From: Litorivita sp040371945
GTDB lineage: Bacteria; Pseudomonadota; Alphaproteobacteria; Rhodobacterales; Rhodobacteraceae
Assembly (NCBI RefSeq): GCF_040371945.1
Contig: NZ_BAABWS010000001.1
Location: 744,001 to 808,000, forward strand
DNA: 64,000 nucleotides
Direction of reading: 5' to 3'
The notes under the pieces are model-generated. The model was not told the DNA's origin. It made no database searches and worked only from the letters and a program-made list of their open reading frames with translations. The position numbers and the translations under genes were made by a program. Shown piece by piece: positions 8,854-17,813 of this stretch. Each line of letters begins with the position of its first letter. Position 1 is the first letter of the stretch.

Positions 8854-9261
8854 ATGTCTGATCCCAACTCCCCCACCGCCCAAACCGCGGCATCACCGAC
8901 AAGCTTCGGCCAGACCCTTTGGCGCGGCTGGCGGCGCAAATGCCCCAATTGCGGCTCCGGTCCGATGCTCAAAGGCTACCTTAAGGTGCGCGATACTTGC
9001 ACCGTGTGCCGCGAGGATTTGACCCATCAGCGCGCCGATGACGGGCCCGCCTATGTGACGATTTTGATCGTCGGGCATTTGATGGCGCCGCTCATGTTGG
9101 GCTATTACACCGCCTACCGGCCGGATCCTCTGGTCGGGATCACCATCTTCTCTATTGGCTGCGTCGCGCTATCGCTATACCTTCTGCCCAGATTGAAAGG
9201 GATGCTGATCGCATTCCAATGGGCGCGCGGCATGCACGGATTTGCCGAACGCGATATATAA
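8854..9261 (+). CDS. DUF983 family membrane protein
   Basis: A 135-residue protein with a rubredoxin-like pair of CxxC motifs (CPNCGSG and CTVCRED) followed by two transmembrane helices (about 70-90 and 95-115). This matches DUF983, a family of unknown function common in alphaproteobacteria. ATG 8854 (MSDPN) is preferred, with ATG 8833 as an in-frame alternative; the longer frame from 8644 looks spurious. The preceding 280 bp (8575-8853) hold no other gene I can support. Confidence 0.82.
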   Translation: MSDPNSPTAQTAASPTSFGQTLWRGWRRKCPNCGSGPMLKGYLKVRDTCTVCREDLTHQRADDGPAYVTILIVGHLMAPLMLGYYTAYRPDPLVGITIFSIGCVALSLYLLPRLKGMLIAFQWARGMHGFAERDI

Positions 9262-9315
9262 TCAGGGCCTTGCGCCCGACATCCTGACATCTTTCAGGAA
9301 ACCAGAGGGACGCGC

Positions 9316-10065
9316 ATGAGCGAACAGGCACCGAACCATACCGGCCAACAAAGCGGCAAAACCATCGACAAAACCGCGATCCGCGATGCCTCGACCGTGA
9401 TTGTCATGCGCAACCGTTTTGAAGAGCCGCATATCTTGATGGGGCAACGCGGGGCAAACGCGGCCTTCATGCCGAATAAATTCGTCTTTCCCGGCGGGGC
9501 GGTTGATCGTGCCGACGCCGATATTCCCTTGGCCGCTCCCATGCCGCCGCTTTGCGCCGACCGTATCGCCCAAGACAGCGCCAAAGACATGTCCCATGCT
9601 TTGGCCGTTGCGGCGATCCGCGAGCTTTGGGAGGAAACGGGCCTTGTCCTTGGCACGCAAGGCACTTGGGACATGCCCCCGCCCGAGGATTGGCAAAGCT
9701 TTGCCAAAACCGGCCACCTGCCCAGCGCGACGGCGCTGCAATTCGTGTTTCGCGCCATCACCCCTCCGGGGCGTCCGCGCCGCTTTGACGCGCGGTTCTT
9801 CCTCGTAGATGCCGATGCTGTCGCCACTGATCTGGATGATTTTTCTGCGGCATGCGACGAGCTCTCGCATCTGCAATGGATCCCGCTGCCCAAGGTGCGC
9901 GAGTTTGACCTGCCCTTCATCACCGAAGTGGTTCTGGCCGAGGTGGCCGACCGCGCCCATGATCTTGCGCCGCCCGCCTCGGTGCCATTCTTCAACAACA
10001 CCAGCGGCGACAGCCGCTTCGAGCGGCTTAAAGAACGCGTATCAGCACGAGGACGCTTAGACTGA
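9316..10065 (+). CDS. NUDIX hydrolase
   Basis: A 249-residue protein. The Nudix helix core (AAIRELWEETGLVLG, near residues 96-110) has the REL-EE-G catalytic pattern that binds Mg2+ and cleaves nucleoside-diphosphate-X bonds. An insertion separates the upstream Gly-Gly (FVFPGGAVD) from the helix, as in the NUDT19-like subgroup that includes CoA diphosphatases. The substrate is unproven. Its 3' end overlaps the convergent transporter gene by 38 bp. Confidence 0.88.
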   Translation: MSEQAPNHTGQQSGKTIDKTAIRDASTVIVMRNRFEEPHILMGQRGANAAFMPNKFVFPGGAVDRADADIPLAAPMPPLCADRIAQDSAKDMSHALAVAAIRELWEETGLVLGTQGTWDMPPPEDWQSFAKTGHLPSATALQFVFRAITPPGRPRRFDARFFLVDADAVATDLDDFSAACDELSHLQWIPLPKVREFDLPFITEVVLAEVADRAHDLAPPASVPFFNNTSGDSRFERLKERVSARGRLD

Positions 10066-10930
10066 TCAACGCGATCCCGAAGACTTCGCGCGCTGTGATT
10101 TTCTCTTTGAAAAACAGCGTCGAAGCCAGCAGGGCAAAGATCAACTCCACCTGCCCCAATGCGTTAACATAGGCCGCGTTCATCAAGGTGAAGGCCGTGA
10201 ACCAGCTGAGCGATCCGGCCATCGAGGTCATCCCGACCCACCCCGCCACGCGCCATGCCGCAAGCGTGCGCATGATCTCGCCGCGCTCGCGCAGCCGCAA
10301 ATAGAGCCCCAAAAGCGCGACCTGAAACAGCACGACAAAGCTGAGCGCAACCCCCGCGCGCAGCAGCGGATCGGCAGAGCCGATCTCAAGGCTCGCACCG
10401 CGGTAACACACCGCCGAGACCGCGAAAAACGCCCCCGACAACAGGCCCAGCCCCGTGGCGCGGTTGAGCATACGGCGCAACACACCGCCCGACACCGCAG
10501 GCATATCCGACAAAACCAGAACCCCCAAAAGCCCGATCACAATCGCAAACACCGCCGCCGTCGACACGCCTTCGCCCAAGATCAAAAACCCCGCAAGCGC
10601 GGTCTGGATCACTTCGGTTTTTTTGAACGTGATGCCCACCGCGAAGTTGCGGTGTTTGAACAGCATCACAACGCAAACCGTCGCCAAAATCTGCGCTGCG
10701 CCGCCCGCAATCGCAAAGGGCACAAACCCCGCGCCAATCGCCGGAACGGCAGAGCGCGTCAAAGCGCCATAGCCCAAGGTGAGCGCCACAACGACGGGCG
10801 CGGCAAACACAAAACGCGCAAAGGTCGAGCCACCCGCCGAGAGCGCATGGGTGCTCAGATGCTTTTGCAGCATAAAGCGCAGCGTTTGAAAAAAAGCGGC
10901 GCTCAGTGTGGCGATAATCCAAAGATCCAT
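10028..10930 (-). CDS. EamA/DMT-superfamily transporter
   Basis: A 300-residue inner-membrane protein with ten predicted helices arranged as two five-helix EamA repeats (split near residue 145). The second repeat ends with the family signature (GQVELIFALLASTLFFKEKI). DMT proteins export amino acids, metabolites or nucleotide sugars; the substrate cannot be told. The ATG at 10930 (MDLWII) is chosen over the frame start at 10954 because it begins directly with the first helix. Confidence 0.85.
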   Translation of the reverse strand: MDLWIIATLSAAFFQTLRFMLQKHLSTHALSAGGSTFARFVFAAPVVVALTLGYGALTRSAVPAIGAGFVPFAIAGGAAQILATVCVVMLFKHRNFAVGITFKKTEVIQTALAGFLILGEGVSTAAVFAIVIGLLGVLVLSDMPAVSGGVLRRMLNRATGLGLLSGAFFAVSAVCYRGASLEIGSADPLLRAGVALSFVVLFQVALLGLYLRLRERGEIMRTLAAWRVAGWVGMTSMAGSLSWFTAFTLMNAAYVNALGQVELIFALLASTLFFKEKITAREVFGIALISLSVLVLIRVL

Positions 10931-11011
10931 AAAGCGGCTATACGCGCGCCGCAATACATCGGCAACGGGCGATGCGCCCCCTATGGCATTGGCACGGTCA
11001 AACGACGCCGA

Positions 11012-12055
11012 TCAATAGGGCATCGGATGGGCATGGTGCACCGCATCCAGATCGCGCAGGACCGGTTTTTCGAGCGTCAGCTCCGCCGCGCCCAGAATGC
11101 CTTTGAGTTGCTCAAGCGTCGTCGCCCCGATGATGACCGAAGCCATAAAGGGCCGCTGCTTCGCCCAAGCCAGCGCCATTTGCGCCGGATCAAGATCATG
11201 TTTGAACGCCACATCAATGTAGTCGTCGATGGCATCGAACACCCGCGCGGTTTTGCGCCCGCCCAGTTCGGGCACCAAAGACATGCGCGAGGCTTCGGGC
11301 ACCGAGCCGCCTTGGTATTTTCCGGTCAACAGCCCCGCTGCCAAAGGCGAATAGGCCAATAGCCCGACCTCTTCGTGGTGGCACAGCTCGGCCAGATCGG
11401 TGTCAAACAGGCGGCACAGAAGAGAATATTCATTCTGGATCGTCGCGGCGCGCGGGCCGCTGCCCGCCTCGGCCAGTTTCAACCACTGCGCCATGCCCCA
11501 CGCGCTTTCATTCGACAGGCCGAAATGTCGGATCGTGCCGCGCGCGACCTCGGCCTGAAGCGCCTCCAATACCTCGGCCATATTGTCCAAAACCTCTTGG
11601 CGGTTTTGCTTGTGCGGCGCAAAGTGCCAGTTTTGCCGGAAATGGTAGGAGCCGCGATTGGGCCAATGCAATTGGTAGAGGTCGACGTGATCGGTTTTCA
11701 ACCGGCGCAGCGATCCTTCGACGGCCAAACGCACCGTCTGCTTGCTGCTTCCTGCGCCATCGCGCACATGTTTTAGCCCCGCGCCCGAATGCTTTGTCGC
11801 CAAAACCACGTCGCTGCGCCGGAAGCTTTTCTCGAACCAAAGCCCGATAATCCGCTCGGTCCGCCCGATGGTTTCGGCCGAGACCGGATTGACCGGATAC
11901 ATCTCGGCGGTGTCGATGAAATTGATCCCGCTATCGAGCGCATAATCGATTTGTGCGTGGGCCTCTTTGGTGCGCGTCTGAGAGCCAAACGTCATTGTTC
12001 CAAGACAAAGTTCGCTCACCATAAGGCCGGTCCGGCCCAGCGGGTTCTTTTTCAT
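11012..12055 (-). CDS. Aldo/keto reductase (Tas-like)
   Basis: A 347-residue NAD(P)H-dependent oxidoreductase. The AKR tetrad is visible as D(T)AEMY (Asp and Tyr, near residues 48-53), Lys in ATKHSG, and His in LYQLHWPNRG. The C-terminal cofactor segment is SVIIGATTLEQL. Length and the YPVNPVSAETIGRTE insertion match the Tas/YghZ-like group. The physiological substrate is unknown. It is transcribed alone, divergent from metG. Confidence 0.9.
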   Translation of the reverse strand: MKKNPLGRTGLMVSELCLGTMTFGSQTRTKEAHAQIDYALDSGINFIDTAEMYPVNPVSAETIGRTERIIGLWFEKSFRRSDVVLATKHSGAGLKHVRDGAGSSKQTVRLAVEGSLRRLKTDHVDLYQLHWPNRGSYHFRQNWHFAPHKQNRQEVLDNMAEVLEALQAEVARGTIRHFGLSNESAWGMAQWLKLAEAGSGPRAATIQNEYSLLCRLFDTDLAELCHHEEVGLLAYSPLAAGLLTGKYQGGSVPEASRMSLVPELGGRKTARVFDAIDDYIDVAFKHDLDPAQMALAWAKQRPFMASVIIGATTLEQLKGILGAAELTLEKPVLRDLDAVHHAHPMPY

Positions 12056-12277
12056 AAGATATCTTTCCGTTTCAATTCCCGAAGCGCCCGCCGCGCCGAT
12101 AGGGCAATGCTCCCCCTCGCGCCCATGCCAGCCGCCCCTTCGGACTATCCCACGAAGGTTACAATTGTTTTGACGTTAGCGACAACATCGCAATCTGCGC
12201 TTTGCCTCTTGCAGCACTGGCACGGCGCGGCAAGCTGGGGTAAAGGAGAGGCCAAAGCGACAAGAGGCCCCGCATAT

Positions 12278-13996
12278 ATGACACGTCACCTGATCACTTC
12301 GGCCATTCCCTATATCAACGGGATCAAGCACCTCGGAAACCTGATCGGCAGCCAGTTGCCCGCCGATCTTTATGCCCGTTTTCAACGTGCGCGCGGCAAT
12401 GAGGTGATGTTCCTATGCGCCACCGATGAACACGGCACCCCCGCCGAACTGGCCGCCGCCAAGGCCGGCAAACCGGTTGCGCAATATTGCGCCGAAATGC
12501 ATGAGGTGCAGGCAAGGATCGCCGAAGGCTTCCGGCTGAGCTTTGATCACTTTGGCCGCTCGTCCAGCCCGCAAAACCACGCCCTGACCCAACATTTCGC
12601 AGGGCAGCTCAACAAAGCCGGCCTGATCCGCGAAGTCAGCGAAAAACAGATGTATAGCCATGCCGATGGCCGCTACCTCCCCGATCGTTATATCGAGGGC
12701 ACCTGCCCCAATTGCGGTTTCGAGAGCGCGCGCGGCGATCAATGCGACAATTGCACCAAGCAGTTGGACCCGACCGATTTGATCAACCCGCATTCGACGA
12801 TCTCCGGCTCTATCGACCTCGAAGAGCGCGAAACCAAACACCTCTATTTGTGCCAAAGCCAGATGCGCGGGCAGCTTCAGGAGTGGATCGACAGCAAGGC
12901 CGATTGGCCGGTTCTGACAACCTCTATTGCGAAAAAATGGCTCAACGACGGCGACGGGCTGCAAGACCGCGGCATCACCCGTGATCTGGATTGGGGCATT
13001 CCGGTCAAGGACGGCGATGCCGATTGGCCCGGAATGGAGGGCAAGGTCTTCTACGTCTGGTTCGACGCGCCGATCGAATATATCGCCTGCGCCAGCGAAT
13101 GGGCACAAGCCAACGGCAAGAGCGAGGCCGATTGGCAACGCTGGTGGCGCACCGATATGGGCGCCGATGACGTGCGCTACACGCAATTTATGGGCAAAGA
13201 TAACGTGCCGTTCCACACGCTCAGCTTCCCCGCGACGATCCTTGGGTCGGGCGAGGACTGGAAGCTGGTCGATTACATCAAATCCTTCAACTACCTCAAT
13301 TATGACGGCGGGCAATTCTCGACCTCGCGCGGGCGCGGCGTGTTTATGGACCAAGCGCTCGAAATTCTGCCTGCCGATTACTGGCGCTGGTGGCTTCTCA
13401 GCCATGCCCCCGAAAGCTCGGATGCGGAATTCACATGGGAGAATTTCCAAGCCTCGGTGAACAAGGATCTCGCCGATGTCTTGGGCAATTTCGTCAGCCG
13501 CATCACCAAATTCTGCCGCTCGAAATTCGGCGAAGAGGTGCCTGCGGGCGGCGCATATGGCCCGCAAGAAGAGGCATTGATCGCCGAACTCACCACCCGC
13601 ATCCGCGCCTATGAAGGCTTCATGGATGCGATGGAGGTGCGCAAATCGGCGCAAGAGCTGCGCGCAATTTGGGTGGCGGGCAACGAATACCTGCAATCGG
13701 CCGCGCCGTGGTCGACCTTCAAGACCGACCCCGAACAGGCCGCCGCACAGGTGCGCCTCGGGCTGAACCTGATCCGGCTCTACGCGGTCCTCGGCGCGCC
13801 CTTCATTCCCGATGCTGCGGCCTCTCTTTTGACCGCTATGCAAACCGGCGACGACGCTTGGCCCGACGATGTGCCCGGCGCTTTGGCCGCCCTGCCCGAG
13901 GGTCACGGCTTCTCGGTGCCAGAGGTGCTTTTTGCCAAGATCACCGACGAGCAGCGCGAGGACTGGCAAAGCCGTTTCGCGGGCGTGCGCGACTGA
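12278..13996 (+). CDS. metG: Methionyl-tRNA synthetase
   Basis: A 572-residue class I synthetase that charges tRNA-Met. The HIGH-like signature is HLGN near residue 18, and the KMSKS-like loop is FSTSRG near residue 347. A zinc knuckle (CPNCGFESARGDQCDNC) lies near residue 146. It ends after the anticodon-binding domain with no C-terminal EMAP/tRNA-binding extension, as in many alphaproteobacteria. The ATG at 12278 starts at MTRHLITSAIPY; the much longer open frame upstream is non-coding, antisense to the aldo/keto reductase. Confidence 0.96.
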   Translation: MTRHLITSAIPYINGIKHLGNLIGSQLPADLYARFQRARGNEVMFLCATDEHGTPAELAAAKAGKPVAQYCAEMHEVQARIAEGFRLSFDHFGRSSSPQNHALTQHFAGQLNKAGLIREVSEKQMYSHADGRYLPDRYIEGTCPNCGFESARGDQCDNCTKQLDPTDLINPHSTISGSIDLEERETKHLYLCQSQMRGQLQEWIDSKADWPVLTTSIAKKWLNDGDGLQDRGITRDLDWGIPVKDGDADWPGMEGKVFYVWFDAPIEYIACASEWAQANGKSEADWQRWWRTDMGADDVRYTQFMGKDNVPFHTLSFPATILGSGEDWKLVDYIKSFNYLNYDGGQFSTSRGRGVFMDQALEILPADYWRWWLLSHAPESSDAEFTWENFQASVNKDLADVLGNFVSRITKFCRSKFGEEVPAGGAYGPQEEALIAELTTRIRAYEGFMDAMEVRKSAQELRAIWVAGNEYLQSAAPWSTFKTDPEQAAAQVRLGLNLIRLYAVLGAPFIPDAAASLLTAMQTGDDAWPDDVPGALAALPEGHGFSVPEVLFAKITDEQREDWQSRFAGVRD

Positions 13997-14012
13997 TCGG
14001 AAGTTCAAAACC

Positions 14013-14057
14013 TCAAAGCGCGCCTCGGGTCACGGGCGCGCTTTGATCTGGGTTTTT
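14013..14057 (+). terminator. Rho-independent terminator after metG
   Basis: TCAAAGCGCGCC (14013-14024) pairs exactly with 14035-14046, loop of 10 nt, followed by TCTGGGTTTTT. It lies just before the convergent chemoreceptor gene. Confidence 0.75.
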
Positions 14058-14075
14058 CTCGGGGTCCGTCCCGCT

Positions 14076-16661
14076 TTAAAACTCGTCCCATTCTTCCAGA
14101 TCACTGGACGGCTCACGCGCGACAGCGGCGACGGCTTGCGGCTTTGATGCGGTGGCAATGGGCCGCTGCGGCGCCGGCGCGGGCCGAGGCGCAGCTTGGC
14201 GCGGTGCGGGCGTGCGGTTCTGAGCGCGCGCGGTTTTGAACCGGTTGGCCGCCTGCCCCAAAGCATTGGCCTCCGAGGTCAGCGCATGGCTGGCCGCCGT
14301 GGTTTCCTCGAACATCGCAGCGTTTTGCTGCGTCACCTGATCAAGATCATTCATCGCGTTGTTGATCTCGGTCAGACTCGCAGATTGCTCGCGCGCGGAA
14401 GAGGCGATGTTGCTCACCCGAGACGTAATATCGCGCACCGAGGTCACGATCTGGCTGAGCGCTTCGCTGGTTTTATCCACCAGATCCACACCGCTTTTCA
14501 CTTGCTCGCCGCTGGCTTTGATCAAATTGTTGATCTCGCTGGCCGCATCCGAAGAGCGCTGCGCCAAAGCGCGCACCTCGGTGGCGACAACCGCGAAACC
14601 GCGCCCAGCCTCACCCGCGCGGGCCGCTTCGACCCCCGCATTAAGCGCCAAGAGATTGGTTTGGAAGGCAATATCATCGATGACCGAGGTGATCTTCGAA
14701 ATTTCCTGCGAGGACACTTTGATCCGGTCCATCGCGGATTTGGCTTGCTCGGCGACCTCGCCGCCGGTTTCAGCGTTAGACTGCGCGCCTTTGGCGATTT
14801 TCGTGGCTTCATCCGCGCCCTCGGCGGCGGACTGCACCGAAGAGGTCAATTGATCCACAGCAGCAGCGGTTTCTTCCAAGGTCGCGGCCTGTTTTTCGGT
14901 GCGCTGCGACAAATCATCGGCAGCATTTGTGATCTCGGACGCCTCGGAGCGGATCGATTCCGCATTCTCCAAAACCGCTTCCATTGCACCCGAAAGGGCC
15001 TCGAGCGCAGTGTTGAAATCGTGGCGCACGGCCTCGTAGTCGCCCTTGAACGGGGTGTCGATACGCACGGTCAGATTGCCATCGGCCAAGCCGCGCAGAC
15101 CGGCCCCCAGAGCCTCGACAACCTGCTTTTGCTCTTGTTGCACCGCGTTCTGGCGCTCCTGCGCGGCCATACGCTCTTCAAGGGCCTCAGTGACATCCAT
15201 GCCAAGGAAAATCGCCCGCAAAAAATGCCCGTTCTCATCCATAATCGGCGTAAAGCTGCCATCGACGATCAAGCGGCGGCCGTCCTTGCTTTTGACCCAA
15301 TAGCGCGCGTGATGCACGTTACCGGCTCCAATGCTGCGGCTGATGGCGATGCGCTCCTCTTCGGTGCGCCCCTCCGCTTTGAACAGATCGGTCGAGATCA
15401 TTTCGTTGAGTTCCGGCAGCGAGAAACCGGTCAATTCGTTAAAGACCTCATTGACGTAAATCGGGGTATTCCTCGGGCCGATATCCACGCGCAATTGCGT
15501 ATCATCAATCGCCGTCAACACAGCGGCATTCAATGCAGCTTCGGTCACATCATCCCATTCGACGACATATCCGATCCGCGTGCCGTCCTCATCGAGGATC
15601 ACATCGAAGGAGATTTCCACCCCGCGCCGCGCCATGCGCATCCGGTGCACGAGACGCTCACCTGCCGGCAAGGCGGCCAGTTGCGCATCCAAAGCCTCAA
15701 GCCCTTCAAAGCGCCCGATCGATACGCCCACCAAGGCAGAGGGATCAAAGTCGGGCCAGTTTTTGGCAATACGGCTTTGGAACTGCTCGAAAAAGGACCG
15801 GCATGCGGTGTTATAATAGGTGACCGCGCATTGCGCATCGAGCAACATCGTCGCGGCGCTTGAACCGGAAAAACCCGCGCCCTTAAACGCGGTTTCACGC
15901 GCCAAAGCATCCGCCGTCGCTAGGCTGTCGCGAAAACAGGCCAGACGGCGCGCGATCACGCCAATCTCGTCCCCGCGCGTCGTGCCTGAAACACTGACAT
16001 CGTAATCGCCGCCCTCGATTTTCTGCATCGCGCGGGCGGTGCGCAGCAACGGACGGCTGACAAAAAGCCCCAAGAAACCCGCCGTTAGCACCAAGGCACT
16101 CAAAAAGACCACGCCCGCAATCATCATGGAGCGGCGGTTCTCTATTTGCAGATTGATCAATTGGCGTTGATCGGTCCAACGCGTGGCAATCACGCCGACG
16201 ATCACATTGTCCGGACCAAAACGTATGGGCAACGCCTGCAGCAATCCGCGATCCGCAGCGACGATTTCTCCGCTCTCCAATGCTGCCTTAGCAAGCGCGG
16301 CAAGGGAGGCATCACCACCGGTTTGCGCCATGCTGTCAAACACCGTGTTGCCATTGGCCAGCAGAACCAGACCGCCCATCGCATCGCCCATGCTGCCTTC
16401 GATCATACCGGTGATAAAGGCCTCCACCGCAGGCGCGTTGCCAAACTTCACCGCCGGTCCCATTTGCCCCGCCATCATGGAGTTGGATTCAGAAGCACGC
16501 GCTGCGACATTCTCGATGATGACCGCCTGCACCTTCTTTTGCGACAGATATTCCGTCGTCGCCAATACGAGCAGGACGCTGAAGGCGACAAAAGCGGTGG
16601 TACTGACAAAGATGCTTTTAAACATCGACTTACGGCCAATTTTGAGAAGAGAGGTAGACAT
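14076..16661 (-). CDS. Methyl-accepting chemotaxis protein with two PAS domains
   Basis: An 861-residue transmembrane chemoreceptor. Order: TM1 (about 13-33), periplasmic sensor (34-172), TM2 (173-203), HAMP (about 204-255), two PAS-like domains (about 265-370 and 375-495), a second HAMP-like segment, and the signalling coiled coil (about 570-790). The hairpin tip reads EISKITSVIDDIAFQTNLLA. The Pro/Ala-rich tail ends DLEEWDEF, resembling the C-terminal CheR/CheB tethering pentapeptide. It is probably co-transcribed with the upstream periplasmic protein at 16728-17300, which could be its binding partner. Confidence 0.93.
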   Translation of the reverse strand: MSTSLLKIGRKSMFKSIFVSTTAFVAFSVLLVLATTEYLSQKKVQAVIIENVAARASESNSMMAGQMGPAVKFGNAPAVEAFITGMIEGSMGDAMGGLVLLANGNTVFDSMAQTGGDASLAALAKAALESGEIVAADRGLLQALPIRFGPDNVIVGVIATRWTDQRQLINLQIENRRSMMIAGVVFLSALVLTAGFLGLFVSRPLLRTARAMQKIEGGDYDVSVSGTTRGDEIGVIARRLACFRDSLATADALARETAFKGAGFSGSSAATMLLDAQCAVTYYNTACRSFFEQFQSRIAKNWPDFDPSALVGVSIGRFEGLEALDAQLAALPAGERLVHRMRMARRGVEISFDVILDEDGTRIGYVVEWDDVTEAALNAAVLTAIDDTQLRVDIGPRNTPIYVNEVFNELTGFSLPELNEMISTDLFKAEGRTEEERIAISRSIGAGNVHHARYWVKSKDGRRLIVDGSFTPIMDENGHFLRAIFLGMDVTEALEERMAAQERQNAVQQEQKQVVEALGAGLRGLADGNLTVRIDTPFKGDYEAVRHDFNTALEALSGAMEAVLENAESIRSEASEITNAADDLSQRTEKQAATLEETAAAVDQLTSSVQSAAEGADEATKIAKGAQSNAETGGEVAEQAKSAMDRIKVSSQEISKITSVIDDIAFQTNLLALNAGVEAARAGEAGRGFAVVATEVRALAQRSSDAASEINNLIKASGEQVKSGVDLVDKTSEALSQIVTSVRDITSRVSNIASSAREQSASLTEINNAMNDLDQVTQQNAAMFEETTAASHALTSEANALGQAANRFKTARAQNRTPAPRQAAPRPAPAPQRPIATASKPQAVAAVAREPSSDLEEWDEF

Positions 16662-16727
16662 ATTATTCCCCGAGATAAACGAAACGAATGCCGAAAGCTC
16701 TGGCGCGCGGCCCCGAACTGCAGCGTG

Positions 16728-17300
16728 TTAGAACAACATCTCGGCGTTCAAACCAACGGTGATGGCACCGATCACAGTATTGGTTGCCGGATCAACAATC
16801 GGAGCAGATACCTGCCCCAAATAGCCGCTGGCAGATTCGTCAAACTCGACATCGCCAACATGGATCGCTCCCGCGCCGCGGCGATAGGTTTCGGTGAATT
16901 TCGCCTCATCGCCCTGCCAATAGTCCGACGTCGTGCCGCTGGCTGCGACGTTCAACCCATGCGCATCCATGATGAAAACCTCGGAGACGATGCCCCCCGA
17001 TGCAGCAATCTGCGCGCGCAGAAAATCTGCTGCGGCCCCTGTGATCACCGGTGTGATTGTCGGGGTATTGGATTGTCCGACCTCGGCGCGCCAACGGGTG
17101 TCGAGCGCGAGAATTTCGGCTTCGGTCAGTCCGGCGTTGCTGGTGTTTTGGCGGTTGATCGCGGTAATGATCGTAGGATCGGTGAACCAAAGCGAAACTT
17201 CGTTTTCAAAGTATCTTTGCATCGGCACCGAGAACGAATCCGCATGCGCCGCCGTGGCGAGTGTCGCAAAAGCTGCCAAGATCAAAGTCGGGTTTTGCAT
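16728..17300 (-). CDS. Periplasmic PDC/Cache-like sensor protein
   Basis: A 190-residue secreted protein. The signal peptide covers residues 1-21 (cut after AHA). The rest resembles a single PDC/Cache sensor domain without a membrane anchor: an N-terminal long helix, then a beta scaffold (VFIMDAHGLNVAASGTTSDY near the middle, GAITVGLN at the end). Cache domains bind small metabolites. It lies directly upstream of the chemoreceptor on the same strand (66-bp gap), suggesting that it presents a ligand to it. The start at 17300 follows GGAGAAC. Confidence 0.72.
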   Translation of the reverse strand: MQNPTLILAAFATLATAAHADSFSVPMQRYFENEVSLWFTDPTIITAINRQNTSNAGLTEAEILALDTRWRAEVGQSNTPTITPVITGAAADFLRAQIAASGGIVSEVFIMDAHGLNVAASGTTSDYWQGDEAKFTETYRRGAGAIHVGDVEFDESASGYLGQVSAPIVDPATNTVIGAITVGLNAEMLF

Positions 17301-17592
17301 TTCTAGTTCTCCATATGAATGTGAGCTGGCGCCCGAAAGATTTGGCACACCCTAGAACTGCAATTCTTTCGGTCCGTTTAACACGGATCGGCTCTGCGGC
17401 GCGGCATTTGCTTCAAAGTGTTTTTAACGGCTTGGTCCACAAAGGTTTTCGCCCGAGCACGGGTGGACGGCCGCAGCACCTTCACACGCCAAGCGCAATC
17501 AGCGCGGGAAGAGCAACATCACGCCCCCGCCAGCGACGCCCGCACAGGCGCCCGCGGACCCTCGAAATGGCGGGGTCGCTTGCTTGAGAAAA
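17301..17592. other. Spacer between sensor gene and tRNA fragment
   Basis: A 292-bp core-composition stretch. It is the natural flank of the original tRNA-Leu gene. I see no gene or clear terminator in it. Confidence 0.4.
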
Positions 17593-17647
17593 TGGTGCGG
17601 GTGGTGGGACTCGAACCCACACGGCCTAGGGCCCTCGGATTTTAAGT
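17593..17647 (-). pseudogene. 3' half of a tRNA-Leu(UAA) gene split by the genomic island
   Basis: Read on the minus strand, this begins in the anticodon loop (ACTTAAAATCC), continues through a long variable arm (GGGCCCTAGGCC), a T-arm (GTGGG-TTCGAGT-CCCAC) and the acceptor strand CACCCGC-A-CCA. The matching 5' half is 14.4 kb away at 32077-32117. Its acceptor GCGGGTG pairs 7 of 7 with this end, so the two halves were once one gene. Confidence 0.88.
17637..17647. repeat. Left attachment-site core repeat
   Basis: The 11-bp sequence GGATTTTAAGT is identical to 32077-32087. It covers the anticodon loop of the disrupted tRNA-Leu, a known target class for tyrosine integrases. Confidence 0.82.
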
Positions 17648-17731
17648 AACAGCACATGGCATCTTTTTTGACCTGATGCGTCTTATAGCGGTCCGCAAGC
17701 CCATATAGACGCGACATAATTCTCCTATGCA

Positions 17732-17780
17732 GCCTCAAGACGACCTGAGGCGACCTAATCAGAACCGGGCCCTAGCCCGG
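17732..17780. promoter_or_regulatory. Two small inverted repeats upstream of the integrase
   Basis: GCCTCA (17732-17737) pairs with TGAGGC (17746-17751). CCGGGC (17765-17770) pairs with GCCCGG (17775-17780) across a 4-nt loop. They lie between the attachment core and the integrase start, where arm-type integrase or excisionase sites, or an operator, are expected. That role is inferred. Confidence 0.4.
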
Positions 17781-17813
17781 GCCTGAAACCGGATCACACA
17801 GGAGAATAGCCTC

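Noticed and set aside
12413..14008. Minus-strand open frame of 531 codons
   Set aside because: Antisense of metG, whose synthetase motifs are unambiguous.
14196..15863. Plus-strand open frame of 555 codons
   Set aside because: Antisense of the chemoreceptor gene.
17593..17647. Complete tRNA gene
   Set aside because: Only the anticodon loop to CCA is present; the D-arm and the 5' acceptor are replaced by island DNA.
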